DNA of 64,000 nt from JACDAE01 sp034438015 (GCA_034438015.1 DAOTTD010000185.1:1-64000); one strand, 5' to 3'. Shown: positions 8,231-17,593, counted from the first letter of the stretch. Program-made: numbers and translations. The notes: generated from the sequence alone by a model not told the origin.

Positions 8231-10036
8231 ATGAGCAGGCGGCTGGGACTTATCATAGGGGCCAACAACTATCAAGATGCAACCTTTCAACCACTTTATT
8301 ACGCGGAGAACGATGCACGAGCTCTGGCGCAGTGGCTGGTCAATGTCAAAGGGGGCAGATGGTCGCCAGCGAATGTGCAATTAGTACAGGGGTCGCACGC
8401 GACGAAAGAGCTTGCGGAGTCGCTCATTACGCAGATGTGCCTGACTTTAGCGGAACCCCACGACCTGGCGCTTATCTACTTTGCAGGACACGCCTTTTTA
8501 GATGAACACACCGGTGATGGCTACTTCGCGCTCTCCAACACGCAGTATCAAAATCCTGCCACGGGCCTGCACTTGCCCACGCTCTTGCAGCAGATCCTGG
8601 GTCGCAGCAGGGCGGCCCATATACTGGTGATCCTGGATTGTTTCCAGAACGGCGCCCTCTGGCAGACGCGGCGCCAATCCCCCTATGATGCGATGCCCTT
8701 GATCGGGTCGGCGATGGTAAAGCAGAAAGGTCGCCTGCTATTCTGCTCCTGCCGTGGCAACGAGTCTGTACAGGAAGCGGGCGAACGCAATCTAGGGCTG
8801 TTCATGCACCGCATGATCCTGGGCCTGTGCGGACCGGCCAGCGACCCTTCCACAGGACTGATCAGCGCACAGGGACTTTATGCCTACCTCTCAAGCATGA
8901 CAGGGGAACAGCAGCGACCACAGCTCGCCGGACAGGAACATACTCCTATGATCCTGGTCGGGGACACAGCGGCGGATGCACCACTTCCGCAGCAGATCGC
9001 GCCGGGCGCCAGTCCGCCGATGCGGGGCGGAAACGGCCTATTTAAGAAGCCGATGGGGCGAGCCGCGACCGCAACCGCCCCGTTTTCACCGCCGCCTGCC
9101 GTGCCAATGACGGCACCGGGCGAGCCCTCGACTGTCGCACCAATGATGGCACCGGACGAGCCCCCACCACAGCAGGGCCAGCCTGTGCTCAGTCAAGCGC
9201 AGCAGATGGTCACGGCGCAGAACTACACCGAGGCGCTTGCACTGGTAGATCAGGTATTACAGATGCAACCCCAGGATGGTCCCGCGCTGGTACTCAAGGC
9301 GCAGATTCTAGGCACGGTAGGACGCTTTCCAGAGGCACTTCTGGTGGTCGATCAACTGACACAGTTCAATCCCAACAACGCGCTGGCGTGGAGTATGCGC
9401 GCGGTACTGCTCTCCAATATGCAGCAGTTCCAGGACGCGCTCATCACTGTAGATCGCTCGCTCGCCCTCGATCCCGGTAATCCCGAGACTAACGCGATTA
9501 AAAGCAACATCATGACCGCTATGGCAACGGCACAGAATCAGGGCATGGGACCGGATACAACAGGGCAAAGCGCTGCGAGAGAGACGAAAGGTGGGGCGGG
9601 CGCGTTTCTCATCGGAACGGGCTTGCAGATCTCTGGCCTGATACTGGGCGTCGTGGGCGTCTTGCTGCCAGTGCTGCTGAGCCACCTGCCAGCTGCTGTC
9701 GGGCTGGTACTGGCCGGACTGGGGATGTCTCTTCTGTGCGTCTGCGCAGCGCGCGGGACGTATCGTTATGGCTGGACACACCTGATCCCAACTTTTCTAC
9801 TGAGCGTAGCGGCGGCAGGCATCATCGTATTCGGTGGCTTGCTCAATCTTGTCATAAGCAGCCACACACCAACGAACGCCCGGCTGCTGGCTCTGCTGAA
9901 TGTGCATCCGTCGCTCGTCGTGCCAGTAGTGGTGCTGGGTGCGTGGCTCATAGCAGCGATAACCGCGCCGCCGCTGCTCGCCATCATAGGACTGGTTAGT
10001 GGCATCGTAGTTCGCCAACGCAAACAACGGGGATAG
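8231..10036 (+). CDS. Caspase-like (peptidase C14) protein with TPR repeats and C-terminal membrane helices
   Basis: A 601-aa three-part protein. Residues 1-240 form a caspase/metacaspase domain: it opens RLGLIIGANNYQ, and the catalytic dyad is visible as His87 in YFAGHA and Cys137 in ILDCFQNG. A Pro-rich linker (about 255-315) leads to three tetratricopeptide repeats (about 320-425) with repeated EAL.LVD/ALITVD patterns. Residues 455-595 hold about four transmembrane helices, so the peptidase and TPR parts probably face one side of the membrane. The start is supported by AAGGAGATGAG just upstream. Bacterial C14 proteins are linked to programmed death, stress or defence, but here there is no obvious toxin partner. 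It is convergent with the ABC-F gene, 13 bases apart. Confidence 0.85.
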   Translation: MSRRLGLIIGANNYQDATFQPLYYAENDARALAQWLVNVKGGRWSPANVQLVQGSHATKELAESLITQMCLTLAEPHDLALIYFAGHAFLDEHTGDGYFALSNTQYQNPATGLHLPTLLQQILGRSRAAHILVILDCFQNGALWQTRRQSPYDAMPLIGSAMVKQKGRLLFCSCRGNESVQEAGERNLGLFMHRMILGLCGPASDPSTGLISAQGLYAYLSSMTGEQQRPQLAGQEHTPMILVGDTAADAPLPQQIAPGASPPMRGGNGLFKKPMGRAATATAPFSPPPAVPMTAPGEPSTVAPMMAPDEPPPQQGQPVLSQAQQMVTAQNYTEALALVDQVLQMQPQDGPALVLKAQILGTVGRFPEALLVVDQLTQFNPNNALAWSMRAVLLSNMQQFQDALITVDRSLALDPGNPETNAIKSNIMTAMATAQNQGMGPDTTGQSAARETKGGAGAFLIGTGLQISGLILGVVGVLLPVLLSHLPAAVGLVLAGLGMSLLCVCAARGTYRYGWTHLIPTFLLSVAAAGIIVFGGLLNLVISSHTPTNARLLALLNVHPSLVVPVVVLGAWLIAAITAPPLLAIIGLVSGIVVRQRKQRG

Positions 10037-10049
10037 CGCTTGTTCGAGA

Positions 10050-11969
10050 TCAGCTCGCGACGCCAGAGAGGCGCTCCCACTCGGCAAAGAGCTCGTCTAC
10101 ATGCGCCTTCGCCTGCTCGTACTCGGATGAGAGTTGGGTGAGTTGAGCGGCATCGGCTTTCAGGGCGGCCTGAGAGAGCGACTCTTCAAGCGCCTTCACC
10201 TGCTCCTCAGCCCTCTCGATATCGCGCTCCACATCCTCGGCGGTGCGCACTTTTATCTTGCCGTTCTTCTTGTTGTTATGCGGTCTGGCCGGCACCGGTT
10301 TCTCGGCGACAGGCGGTGCTTTCTTTGCAGTGGGGGCATCGAGCACGATACGCTGGTGGCGTGTGCGATACTCTGTATAGTTGCCCATATACGGGATCAA
10401 GACATCATCCTCGATGGCCCAGACCTTCGTTGCCAGACTATCAATAAAGTAGCGATCGTGTGAGACAAAGAGGAGCGTCCCTTCGAACTCGCCCAGAATC
10501 TCTTCGAGGAACTGGCGCGATTGCAGGTCCAGGTGATTTGTCGGTTCGTCCAGGATCATCACATTTGGCCCTTGCAGGGTCAGTTTTGCCAGCGCGACGC
10601 GGCTGCGCTCGCCGCCACTCAAGGAGCTGATGGACTTGAAGACGTCATCACCGGAGAAAAGGAAGCGTCCCAGGAAGCTACGCGCCCCCTCCTCGCTGAA
10701 CGTACTGGCCTGGCGAACCTCGTCCAGGATCGTGCGCTGCATATCCAGCCCGCCGTGCGTCTGCGAGTAGTAGCCGATGCGGACATTGTGGCCAATCTGC
10801 ACCTGACCGCCGACCGGAGGAATTTCGCCGATCAGCGTTTTGAGCAGGGTCGTCTTGCCGGCGCCATTGGGACCGATCAGGCCGACGCGATCGCCCCGCA
10901 GTAGCTCCAGGTCTGCGACCTGCACCAGTACGGTAGGCTCGACAGTTGGCGACTTGCGATCCCTGCCATAGCCGACGGAGAGCTTCTGCGTTGAGAGCAC
11001 GATCAGGCCACTATCGGTGATCGGAGTGAACTCGAAGTGCATCTCCGGGAAATCTTGTGGGCGTTCCACGCGTTCGAGGCGGTCGAGCAGCTTCTGGCGT
11101 CCACGCGCCTCGCGGCTGCGCTGACCGGCTTTGTAGCGGCGAATAAAATCTTCCGTATGGGCGATATGGGCCTGCTGGGCCTCATACTCGCGCAGTCGTC
11201 GCTCCATACGCTCCTCGCGCAGGCTCAGATACTTCGTATAGTTGCCGGGATACTCCTCGATGCGACCAAACGCCATCTCGATCGTGCGCGACACCACTTT
11301 ATCGAGGAAGTAGCGGTCGTGGGCCACGATCACCAGCGCACCCTTCCAGGTCGACAGGTAGGTCTCCAGCCACTCCAGCGCGGCGAGGTCCAGGTGATTC
11401 GTCGGCTCGTCCATAAGCAAGAGATCGGGCTCCTGCAAGAGTAACTTGCCCAGCGCGGCTCGTGTCTGCTGACCGCCGCTCAGTTGCATGACGGACGATG
11501 ACTGCTGTTCGCGCGTAAAGCCGAGACCATCGAGCACCTGCTCCACGCGATTTTCGTACGTGTAGCCGCCTGCGTGTTCAAGGCGCACCTGCAGGTCGGC
11601 ATAGTGCGCTAGAAGCTGCTCTTGCGCGCCATCTGGCGAAGAGGCCATCTCCTGCGCAAGCTCGTTGAGTTCGCGCTCCCATTCGTGCAGGTGCGAGAAG
11701 ACGGTAAGCATCTCCTCGCGCAATGTATTGTGCGGTTGAAAGTCGACAACCTGGGTCAGGTAGCCGATGCGCGTATTGCGAGCAACGGCTACCGAGCCCT
11801 CATCAGGCTCTTCGCGCCCGGCCAGGATATTCAGTAGGGTTGATTTTCCAGCCCCATTGGGACCCACTAAACCGATACTATCGTGCTCATCGATCTGAAA
11901 GTTTACACCTGAAAAAATGCGCTCGGCACCGAACGATTTTCCTAACTGTAGAATACTGACGATTGGCAT
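10050..11969 (-). CDS. ABC-F family ATP-binding protein (ribosome-associated type)
   Basis: A 639-aa soluble protein with two ABC ATPase domains and no membrane segments. Domain 1 has Walker A GPNGAGKST and signature LSGGQ followed by MDEPTNHLDL. The Arg/Glu-rich P-site linker follows near residues 240-310. Domain 2 has GPNGAGKTT, LSGGE and LDEPTNHLDL. The C-terminal 90 residues form a charged coiled coil (EDVERDIERAEEQVKALEE). This is the layout of ABC-F translation factors such as Uup, EttA and antibiotic-resistance ABC-F proteins; the exact subtype cannot be set by eye. AGGTGAAG precedes the ATG. Monocistronic. Confidence 0.93.
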   Translation of the reverse strand: MPIVSILQLGKSFGAERIFSGVNFQIDEHDSIGLVGPNGAGKSTLLNILAGREEPDEGSVAVARNTRIGYLTQVVDFQPHNTLREEMLTVFSHLHEWERELNELAQEMASSPDGAQEQLLAHYADLQVRLEHAGGYTYENRVEQVLDGLGFTREQQSSSVMQLSGGQQTRAALGKLLLQEPDLLLMDEPTNHLDLAALEWLETYLSTWKGALVIVAHDRYFLDKVVSRTIEMAFGRIEEYPGNYTKYLSLREERMERRLREYEAQQAHIAHTEDFIRRYKAGQRSREARGRQKLLDRLERVERPQDFPEMHFEFTPITDSGLIVLSTQKLSVGYGRDRKSPTVEPTVLVQVADLELLRGDRVGLIGPNGAGKTTLLKTLIGEIPPVGGQVQIGHNVRIGYYSQTHGGLDMQRTILDEVRQASTFSEEGARSFLGRFLFSGDDVFKSISSLSGGERSRVALAKLTLQGPNVMILDEPTNHLDLQSRQFLEEILGEFEGTLLFVSHDRYFIDSLATKVWAIEDDVLIPYMGNYTEYRTRHQRIVLDAPTAKKAPPVAEKPVPARPHNNKKNGKIKVRTAEDVERDIERAEEQVKALEESLSQAALKADAAQLTQLSSEYEQAKAHVDELFAEWERLSGVAS

Positions 11970-12083
11970 TATTACTTCACCTGAGTGCTTAAACTATTCT
12001 CTATTCGACGCAAGGGTAACACATAGTAGCCATTGACGCAAGCGCTGGCCCAACGTATGGCAACAGTAAAAAACAGAACAATC

Positions 12084-12111
12084 TTGCCTACAAAACTTTT
12101 TATGATATACT
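12084..12111 (+). promoter_or_regulatory. Probable sigma-70 promoter for pyrE-like gene
   Basis: TTGCCT at 12084-12089 and TATACT at 12106-12111 are separated by 16 bases. Transcription would start near 12118, about 290 nt before the start codon. Confidence 0.5.
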
Positions 12112-12117
12112 AACTAC

Positions 12118-12406
12118 AGCAAATCCTTCTTTGCGAGAAAGGATGCTATGATCAACGGCCTCATGACGCAGGTTTTCGAGCCAGACGGTCCCGACGTTGA
12201 TCGGCCCGACTTCGTATCTTTTCCATACGAGAATTGACCGAGCAGGGCTGTATTACCTGGTGCGGCAGAGCGAGCGTGCTCTTGACTGAGCCTGGACAAG
12301 CGACCGCACATTTCCTTGTCTACCCTACAAAAGCGAGTACAAAGCAAAGAAAGGAGGCGGTGCTTACCCCTATCCTGAGGCGGAGTAGAGGCACCGCGGC
12401 GCTAAG
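12118..12406 (+). promoter_or_regulatory. Long structured 5' leader of the pyrE-like gene
   Basis: The leader contains at least two clear stems. GATCAAC (about 12150) can pair with GTTGATC (about 12195). GCGGTGC (about 12357) can pair with GCACCGC (about 12391). A perfect AAAGGAGG lies beside the second stem but about 45 bases before the start codon, too far to serve it in linear form. The sequence AGGCACCGCG recalls the T-box core but lacks the UGGN that pairs with tRNA. No known class assigned. Confidence 0.35.
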
Positions 12407-13075
12407 GTGGCGAAAGAGCAGTCCTTGGATAACCTGTGGTTAGCGCAAATATTGTTTGATCTTGGTGGAGTACAGTTTGGCAATTTCACCGTGAGCGAGT
12501 CAGCGGTGAGCTCACCGGTCTTTGTAAATCCCAAGGTCCTGATCAGCAACCCAACCGCACTACGTGTTGCCAGTAAGCTGATGCAACAAGAGATCAATCT
12601 GGCACAATCGTTACGTCGTCCCCGCGTTCACTCTTTCACAGTCGTGGCAGGGGTCCCTGTTGGAGGACTCTTACTGGCCCTATCCTATTCGCTAGAAACC
12701 AACATCCCGATGATCTACGCGCGCATCCGCCCCGAAGGGACAGGCAAGCGAGGTATCGAGGGACGCTTCACACAGGGCGATACCGCACTCATCCTCGACG
12801 ACCTGATCACCAGGGGAAGTAGTGTTATGGAGACAGCCGCGATGCTCGAAGATAATGGTATCAAGGTTAAGGACGTTATCGTCTTGATCGACCGTGAGCA
12901 CGGGGCCGCAGAACGCTTACGACACCATGGCTACAACCTGATGAGCATCCTGAAACTGGACGTTATGTTAAATCACTACATGTCGAAAGGGCTTATCTCG
13001 GAGGAGACGTATCGGACCTGCGCGGAGTACCTGCGTATTAAGCAGGGGGAGAACTCTAGTTCGCCCGAGATCTAG
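12407..13075 (+). CDS. pyrE: Orotate phosphoribosyltransferase-like protein
   Basis: Transfers a phosphoribosyl group from PRPP to orotate in UMP synthesis. The 222-aa protein has the PRPP-binding loop ALILDDLITRGSS with Asp131/Asp132 and the flexible-loop region YARIRPEGTGKRGIEG, both arranged as in PyrE. The start is a GTG at 12407: the frame is closed by a stop seven codons upstream, and this is the only plausible start between them. No strong Shine-Dalgarno lies directly in front. The gene stands alone, without other pyr genes, behind a leader of about 290 nt. A related purine/pyrimidine PRT function is possible, but PyrE fits best. Confidence 0.85.
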   Translation: MAKEQSLDNLWLAQILFDLGGVQFGNFTVSESAVSSPVFVNPKVLISNPTALRVASKLMQQEINLAQSLRRPRVHSFTVVAGVPVGGLLLALSYSLETNIPMIYARIRPEGTGKRGIEGRFTQGDTALILDDLITRGSSVMETAAMLEDNGIKVKDVIVLIDREHGAAERLRHHGYNLMSILKLDVMLNHYMSKGLISEETYRTCAEYLRIKQGENSSSPEI

Positions 13076-13231
13076 TTTCAGTACCCTCAAGCGGGTCGTC
13101 ATGGTGTACAGGCTCCTGCCGCCTCCCCCAAGGCAGAGTATACAGACGAAACCCGAAGAGGTCAAGGGAAATTGCACTAGAGAGCACTTATTTATTTTCC
13201 TGGGTGAAGACTTACGTGTCCAGGCAACCAG

Positions 13232-13282
13232 CATACTAAAGAGGGGGAAGCGCCATATAGCTGCTTCCCCCTCTTTAGTATG
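13232..13282. terminator. Bidirectional terminator between pyrE-like and slipin genes
   Basis: Perfect 20-bp inverted repeat (arms 13232-13251 and 13263-13282) with an 11-base loop, placed between two convergent genes. The AAAGAGGGGG / CCCCCTCTTT arms make a very stable stem usable on both strands. Confidence 0.85.
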
Positions 13283-13306
13283 TATGTAGAGATGAACAGG
13301 TGCGTC

Positions 13307-14161
13307 CTACTCGGGGTCGCGAGAGGCCGAACCGCGTGGCGTCACGAGATGTGTGCCACTGCCGTTCTGCTGTGGGGTCTCTACGCGCGATTCAGTTGAA
13401 TGGCGGCGCATCGATTGCAGCATCGGATCGATCAGATCAAGGGGCAGTGGGAAGATGATCGTCGAGTTCTTCTCGACGGCAATCTCGGTCAGGGTCTGCA
13501 AGAAGCGCAATTGCAAGGCATTCGGCTGTGAAGCGATCACGCCAGCGGCCTGAGCCAGTTGAGCCGACGCCTGCAGCTCACCTTCGGCGTGAATGACCTT
13601 TGCGCGCTTCTCACGCTCAGCCTCCGCCTGCTTTGCCATAGCGCGCTGCATGGTCGCGGGGAGTTCCACATCCTTGATCTCGACAGCCGTTACCTTGACG
13701 CCCCAGCGCTCAGTATACTCGTCGATGATCGTCTGCAGGTCCCGATTGATCTTGTTGCGCTGCGAGAGGAGCTCGTCGAGTTCGGACTGGCCGAGCACGT
13801 TACGCAGCGTCGTCTGCCCGATCTGGGTCGTTGCCTGCATGAAGTTCATCACATTGACCACCGCCTGCGTGGGATCGACGACGTAGAAGTAGAGCACCGC
13901 CGTCACCTTGATCGTGACGTTATCGCGCGTAATCACTTCCTGCGGCGGCACGGTCAGCGTCACAATACGCAGATCGACCTTCACCATACGCGTAATGATC
14001 GGTGGCACCCAGAAGAGGCCAGGGCCCTTCGCACCGGTCAGGCGACCGAGGATGAAGATTACGCCGCGTTCGTATTGCTGTACGATCCGGATACCGGAGA
14101 GCGCTAAAAAGGCCAGTATGATGACAATGAAACCAACCAGGGTCAATACGAAAGCACCCAT
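13307..14161 (-). CDS. Slipin / stomatin-like SPFH (band 7) membrane protein
   Basis: A 284-aa protein with one N-terminal transmembrane helix (residues 4-24) followed by an SPFH domain. Family marks include RIVQQYERGVIFILGR, GPGLFWVPP, the VPPQEVITRDNV segment and VEIKDVELPATMQRAMA before a charged helical region (EAEREKRAKVIHAEGE). Slipins form oligomeric rings at the membrane and organise lipid microdomains. No NfeD-type partner gene is adjacent. AAAGGCAGG precedes the ATG, and the promoter at 14328-14356 drives it. Confidence 0.92.
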   Translation of the reverse strand: MGAFVLTLVGFIVIILAFLALSGIRIVQQYERGVIFILGRLTGAKGPGLFWVPPIITRMVKVDLRIVTLTVPPQEVITRDNVTIKVTAVLYFYVVDPTQAVVNVMNFMQATTQIGQTTLRNVLGQSELDELLSQRNKINRDLQTIIDEYTERWGVKVTAVEIKDVELPATMQRAMAKQAEAEREKRAKVIHAEGELQASAQLAQAAGVIASQPNALQLRFLQTLTEIAVEKNSTIIFPLPLDLIDPMLQSMRRHSTESRVETPQQNGSGTHLVTPRGSASRDPE

Positions 14162-14327
14162 GAGAAAGCCTGCCTTTCATAATCGACTTTCACGTTTAAT
14201 CAATCACTATTCGCAACGAAAGCAGTAATGTTCGTATAAGCCCACATATCTACACTAAACTCTAACAGAAACGGGTGGGGAATACAAGCCTGATTACGCC
14301 TCGTTTCAATAACTATTTGCTATAGAC

Positions 14328-14356
14328 AATATAGCTTATTGCAATCTCTTTGTCAA
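14328..14356 (-). promoter_or_regulatory. Sigma-70 promoter of the slipin gene
   Basis: On the minus strand TTGACA (14356-14351), a 17-base spacer and TATATT (14333-14328). It explains most of the gene-free stretch 14162-14516; the remainder shows nothing I recognise. Confidence 0.7.
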
Positions 14357-14516
14357 GAGTTTGGGAGCATGTGAAACGACCGTCCTGATTATGTATTGTA
14401 TTGCAGTGCCTAATCGCTTTACGGCTGCTCAAGATTTTTCTCATGCCGATACGCGCGTCCCGGATCTCTTCGCCGTGTCTACCCTCCTCTGAGCGAAGCA
14501 TACATGCCGTCACCTT

Positions 14517-15161
14517 CTACGCATTTCTATCCATGTTCAAGCCATTTTCGATCATGAAGGTAAACATCTTAGCGACCTGCTGCGGAGTGTACTGACCACC
14601 CTGGTGATACCATTGGGAGAGCCAGTTGCACATACCCAGCAGACCAAAAGTGGCGATCTTCGGATCGACCGTTGGCGTAAAGGTCCCAGCGGCGATGCCC
14701 TCCAGGATGATCTGCTCGAAGTAGCGCTCGTAAGCCTTCTGGCGCAGCCTGATCTCCCTGGCGAAGGGACCGGTCAGGTGCGCCCACTCGCGGTAAAACA
14801 CGATCATTGCGGGCGAGCGGTCGCCCGCGACAATCACGTGATGCTCGATGGCCCGTTGCAGCTTCTCCTGGACGGGAAGGCTGGACGAAGCAATGCGGCG
14901 GAGCGGCTCCTCGCTGGCACTCAGAACGTTAAGATAGATCAGGCGTAGGATCTCCTCTTTGTTTTTGATGTGGTAGTAGAGCGCGCCCTGGCTGACGCCC
15001 AGGGCTTCGGCGACATCATCAAGACTCGTGGCACCGAAGCCCTTGCGCGCGAAGAGTTCGGTCGCCTTCTCCACGATTTCTTGCTGCGTCAGGCGTATGC
15101 GTTTACCGTTCTCTTGTTTTTCTCGCAGTCTGCGGATTGTACGTCTGGTTGCCTGTTCCAT
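14517..15161 (-). CDS. TetR/AcrR-family regulator, candidate PaaR-type repressor
   Basis: A 214-aa regulator with an N-terminal TetR helix-turn-helix (about residues 25-75): EIVEKATELFARKGFGATSL then GVSQGALYYHIKNKEEIL. The C-terminal ligand domain is all-helical. It is the last gene in the direction of the phenylacetate cluster, 52 bases after the aldehyde dehydrogenase gene. TetR-family PaaR proteins that sense phenylacetyl-CoA regulate paa genes in several bacteria; assigning that role here is inference from position. Confidence 0.85.
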   Translation of the reverse strand: MEQATRRTIRRLREKQENGKRIRLTQQEIVEKATELFARKGFGATSLDDVAEALGVSQGALYYHIKNKEEILRLIYLNVLSASEEPLRRIASSSLPVQEKLQRAIEHHVIVAGDRSPAMIVFYREWAHLTGPFAREIRLRQKAYERYFEQIILEGIAAGTFTPTVDPKIATFGLLGMCNWLSQWYHQGGQYTPQQVAKMFTFMIENGLNMDRNA

Positions 15162-15212
15162 TCTCTGACCTATGTAGTACTCTCGAATGAGAGCTGCAAC
15201 GCCGTTCGGAGT

Positions 15213-16721
15213 CTAGCGCAGATTGATCCATACGGTCTTGATCTGGGTGTAGGCGTCCAGGACGGCGTGGCCCATCTCGCGACCGTAGCCGCTCTGCTTG
15301 TAGCCGCCGAAGGGGGCGGCTGCGTCGAACTGGTTATAGGTATTGACCCAGATCACGCCAGCTTTCAAGGCAGCAGCCACCCTGTGGGCCTTCTTGACGT
15401 CGCCGGTCCAGACGCCGGCGGCGAGGCCGTAGATCGAGGCGTTTGCGCGGGCGGCCACCTCCTCTACGTCGTCGAATGGGTGGGCCACCACTACGGGACC
15501 AAAGATCTCTTCGCGGGCGATGGTCATATCGTCGCGCACCTGGTCGAAAACGGTTGGGCGCAGGAAGTAGCCTGCTGCAAGGTCGCCATCGGGGCGAGTG
15601 CCGCCAGTTCGCAACGCGGCGCCTTCGCGTTTGCCGACCTCGATGTAGCCTGTCACGCGCTCCAACTGCTCCTGCGAGACCAGGGGGCCCAGGTCCGTCG
15701 CCGGATCGACGCCCTGACCAAGCTTCATCTTGTTGGCGGCATCGGTGAGTCCGCTGAGCACCTGGTCGTACACAGACGAGTGTACAAACAGACGACTGCC
15801 AGCGGTGCAGACCTGGCCCTGGTTGAAGTAGATCGCGTTGAGCGCGCCGCGTACAGCGAATTTGAGATCGGCATCTGGAAAGATGATATTGGGAGATTTT
15901 CCGCCCAGTTCCAGCGTGACCTTCTTCAGGTTGCCCGCACAGACCTGGGCGATCTTCTTGCCGACCTCTGTGGAACCTGTGAAGGCTATCTTGTCCACAT
16001 CGGGATGCGCGACAAGCGAGGCACCAGCCGTCTCGCCGAAACCTGGCACGACGTTGACCACACCGTCGGGGAAACCAGCTTCGCAAATCAGCTCGCCCAG
16101 GCGCAGGGCCGTGAGAGGCGTCTGCTCCGCCGGTTTGAGGATCGCGGTATTGCCGCTGGCGAGGGCAGGTGCCAGCTTCCAGGACGCCATCTGCAGCGGG
16201 AAGTTCCAGGGAATGATCTGCCCAACGACGCCCACCGGCTCGCGCAGGGTGTAAGTAAACATATTCGGAACGGAGACAGGGATGGTTTCGCCCTCTATCT
16301 TGGTCACCCAGCCCGCAAAATAGCGGAAATGGTCGGCGGTGAGCGGGACATCGCCGCCGCGCGCATATTTGATCGGTTTGCCGTTGTCCAGGGTCTCCAA
16401 TAGCGCCAGCTCTTCGGCATTCTGCTCGATCAGGTCCGCTAGTTTGAGCAGCAGGCGACCGCGTTGCGAAGCCGTCAATTTGGGCCAGGGGCCACTCTCG
16501 AAGGCTTTGCGGGCGGCAGCTACTGCGCGGTTGATGTCTTCGCTGTCGCCGGAGGCGACGCGGGCCAGCACTGCGCCGGTTGCGGGATTGAGCGTCTCGA
16601 ACGTCTCCCCGCTGGCGGCCTCGACCCATTGACCTCCGATGAGCATTTTAATTGGCTGGCGCTGTAAGAAGGCGCTTTGCACGGCGCCTCTTGTATTGAT
16701 CGTCATCAGTTCTGACTCCAT
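15213..16721 (-). CDS. NAD(P)-dependent aldehyde dehydrogenase (phenylacetaldehyde-type by context)
   Basis: A 502-aa ALDH superfamily enzyme oxidising an aldehyde to an acid. The conserved catalytic residues are visible: Asn173 in PWNFP, Glu271 in LELGGKSPN and nucleophile Cys305 in GQVCTAGSR, plus FTGSTEVGKKI for cofactor binding and a C-terminal PFGGYKQSGYGRE. Placed in a phenylacetate operon, it most likely makes phenylacetate from phenylacetaldehyde, but the substrate is not readable from sequence. The start could be the ATG at 16721 or the one five codons later. It starts seven bases after the hydratase gene stops. Confidence 0.93.
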   Translation of the reverse strand: MESELMTINTRGAVQSAFLQRQPIKMLIGGQWVEAASGETFETLNPATGAVLARVASGDSEDINRAVAAARKAFESGPWPKLTASQRGRLLLKLADLIEQNAEELALLETLDNGKPIKYARGGDVPLTADHFRYFAGWVTKIEGETIPVSVPNMFTYTLREPVGVVGQIIPWNFPLQMASWKLAPALASGNTAILKPAEQTPLTALRLGELICEAGFPDGVVNVVPGFGETAGASLVAHPDVDKIAFTGSTEVGKKIAQVCAGNLKKVTLELGGKSPNIIFPDADLKFAVRGALNAIYFNQGQVCTAGSRLFVHSSVYDQVLSGLTDAANKMKLGQGVDPATDLGPLVSQEQLERVTGYIEVGKREGAALRTGGTRPDGDLAAGYFLRPTVFDQVRDDMTIAREEIFGPVVVAHPFDDVEEVAARANASIYGLAAGVWTGDVKKAHRVAAALKAGVIWVNTYNQFDAAAPFGGYKQSGYGREMGHAVLDAYTQIKTVWINLR

Positions 16722-16728
16722 CTCAATG

Positions 16729-17529
16729 CTAGCGGGCCTTGAACTCTGGCTTGCGCTTCTCGGTGTAGGCCGCTATCCCCTCTTTGGCATCTTCGCTCTG
16801 GAACAGGAACTGCTGGAGCTCACGCTCGATCGCCAGGCTCTCGGAGAACGCGACCTCCGCGCCCGACTGCACGGCGCGCTTGATACGCCCGACGGCTTTG
16901 GATGCCTTGTTGGGTGGGCAGAAAGACTTCGCGTAGCTCATGACCTGGTCCCAGTAGTTCTCCGACTCGTAGATATAGTTGATCAGGCCGAGCTCCTGTG
17001 CCTCTTCGAAGCTGAGCAGTTTGCCCTCTGTCATCAGTTCGATGGCCTTGTTCTTGGGCAGCGCGCGCGCCAGGCGCTGCGTACCGCCGGTTCCAGGCAA
17101 CACACCGAGCGTTACCTCTGGGAGGCCGACCTTGCCAGCACCGCGCCGCGCAATACGAATATCGCAGGCCAGCGCGATCTCCAGGCCACCGCCGACTGTG
17201 TGACCGTTGAGCGCCGCGATTACCAGCTTGGGCGTCTGCTCCAGGCGTATCAGCGTCTCATTGGCGTGCAGGCAAAAATAGTACTTAAAGGTCGGAGTCA
17301 CAGCATTGAGCATGCTGATCTCAGCGCCGGCGCTAAAGAACTTCTCGCCGGAGCCACGTAGCAGCAGCACATGGACATTCTCATCGAAGCGTGCTTGCAA
17401 GATCGCCGCATCGAGCTGACTCATCATCTCATAGCTATACGTGTTGGCGGGCGGGTTGGTGAGCTCAATGATGGCGATGCCATCGCTGACGGTATAGTTC
17501 ACCAGGGTGCGTTCTGTCGTCGTAGTCAT
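16729..17529 (-). CDS. Enoyl-CoA hydratase/isomerase family protein (Paa pathway)
   Basis: A 266-aa crotonase-fold enzyme. It has the oxyanion-hole segments SGEKFFSAGAEISML and HTVGGGLEIALACDIRIA, and the catalytic-glutamate region GLPEVTLGVLPGTGGTQRL. In phenylacetate degradation crotonases act as ring-opening or beta-oxidation steps (PaaF, PaaG); the sequence alone does not decide which. The start ATG at 17529 has AAAGGA upstream and avoids a non-conserved nine-residue extension. It lies between the small zinc ribbon and the ALDH gene in the same operon. Confidence 0.9.
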   Translation of the reverse strand: MTTTTERTLVNYTVSDGIAIIELTNPPANTYSYEMMSQLDAAILQARFDENVHVLLLRGSGEKFFSAGAEISMLNAVTPTFKYYFCLHANETLIRLEQTPKLVIAALNGHTVGGGLEIALACDIRIARRGAGKVGLPEVTLGVLPGTGGTQRLARALPKNKAIELMTEGKLLSFEEAQELGLINYIYESENYWDQVMSYAKSFCPPNKASKAVGRIKRAVQSGAEVAFSESLAIERELQQFLFQSEDAKEGIAAYTEKRKPEFKAR

Positions 17530-17593
17530 AATGAAAAAGATCCTTTCACGGCTCAATACAGCGACGCGTCAATACGTCGACCTCTATACTCTC

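Noticed and set aside
12384..12400. T-box-like core AGGCACCGCG in the pyrE leader
   Set aside because: The tRNA-pairing UGGN is changed (AGGC), no specifier stem was found, and a biosynthetic pyrimidine gene is an unlikely T-box target. It also pairs neatly with GCGGTGC upstream, which explains its form.
14970..16629. Long open frames on the strand opposite to and shifted from the TetR and ALDH genes (up to 477 codons)
   Set aside because: They arise from high GC codon use. They lack conserved domains and have protein compositions rich in Arg, Gly and His, while the ALDH and TetR reading frames carry clear motifs.
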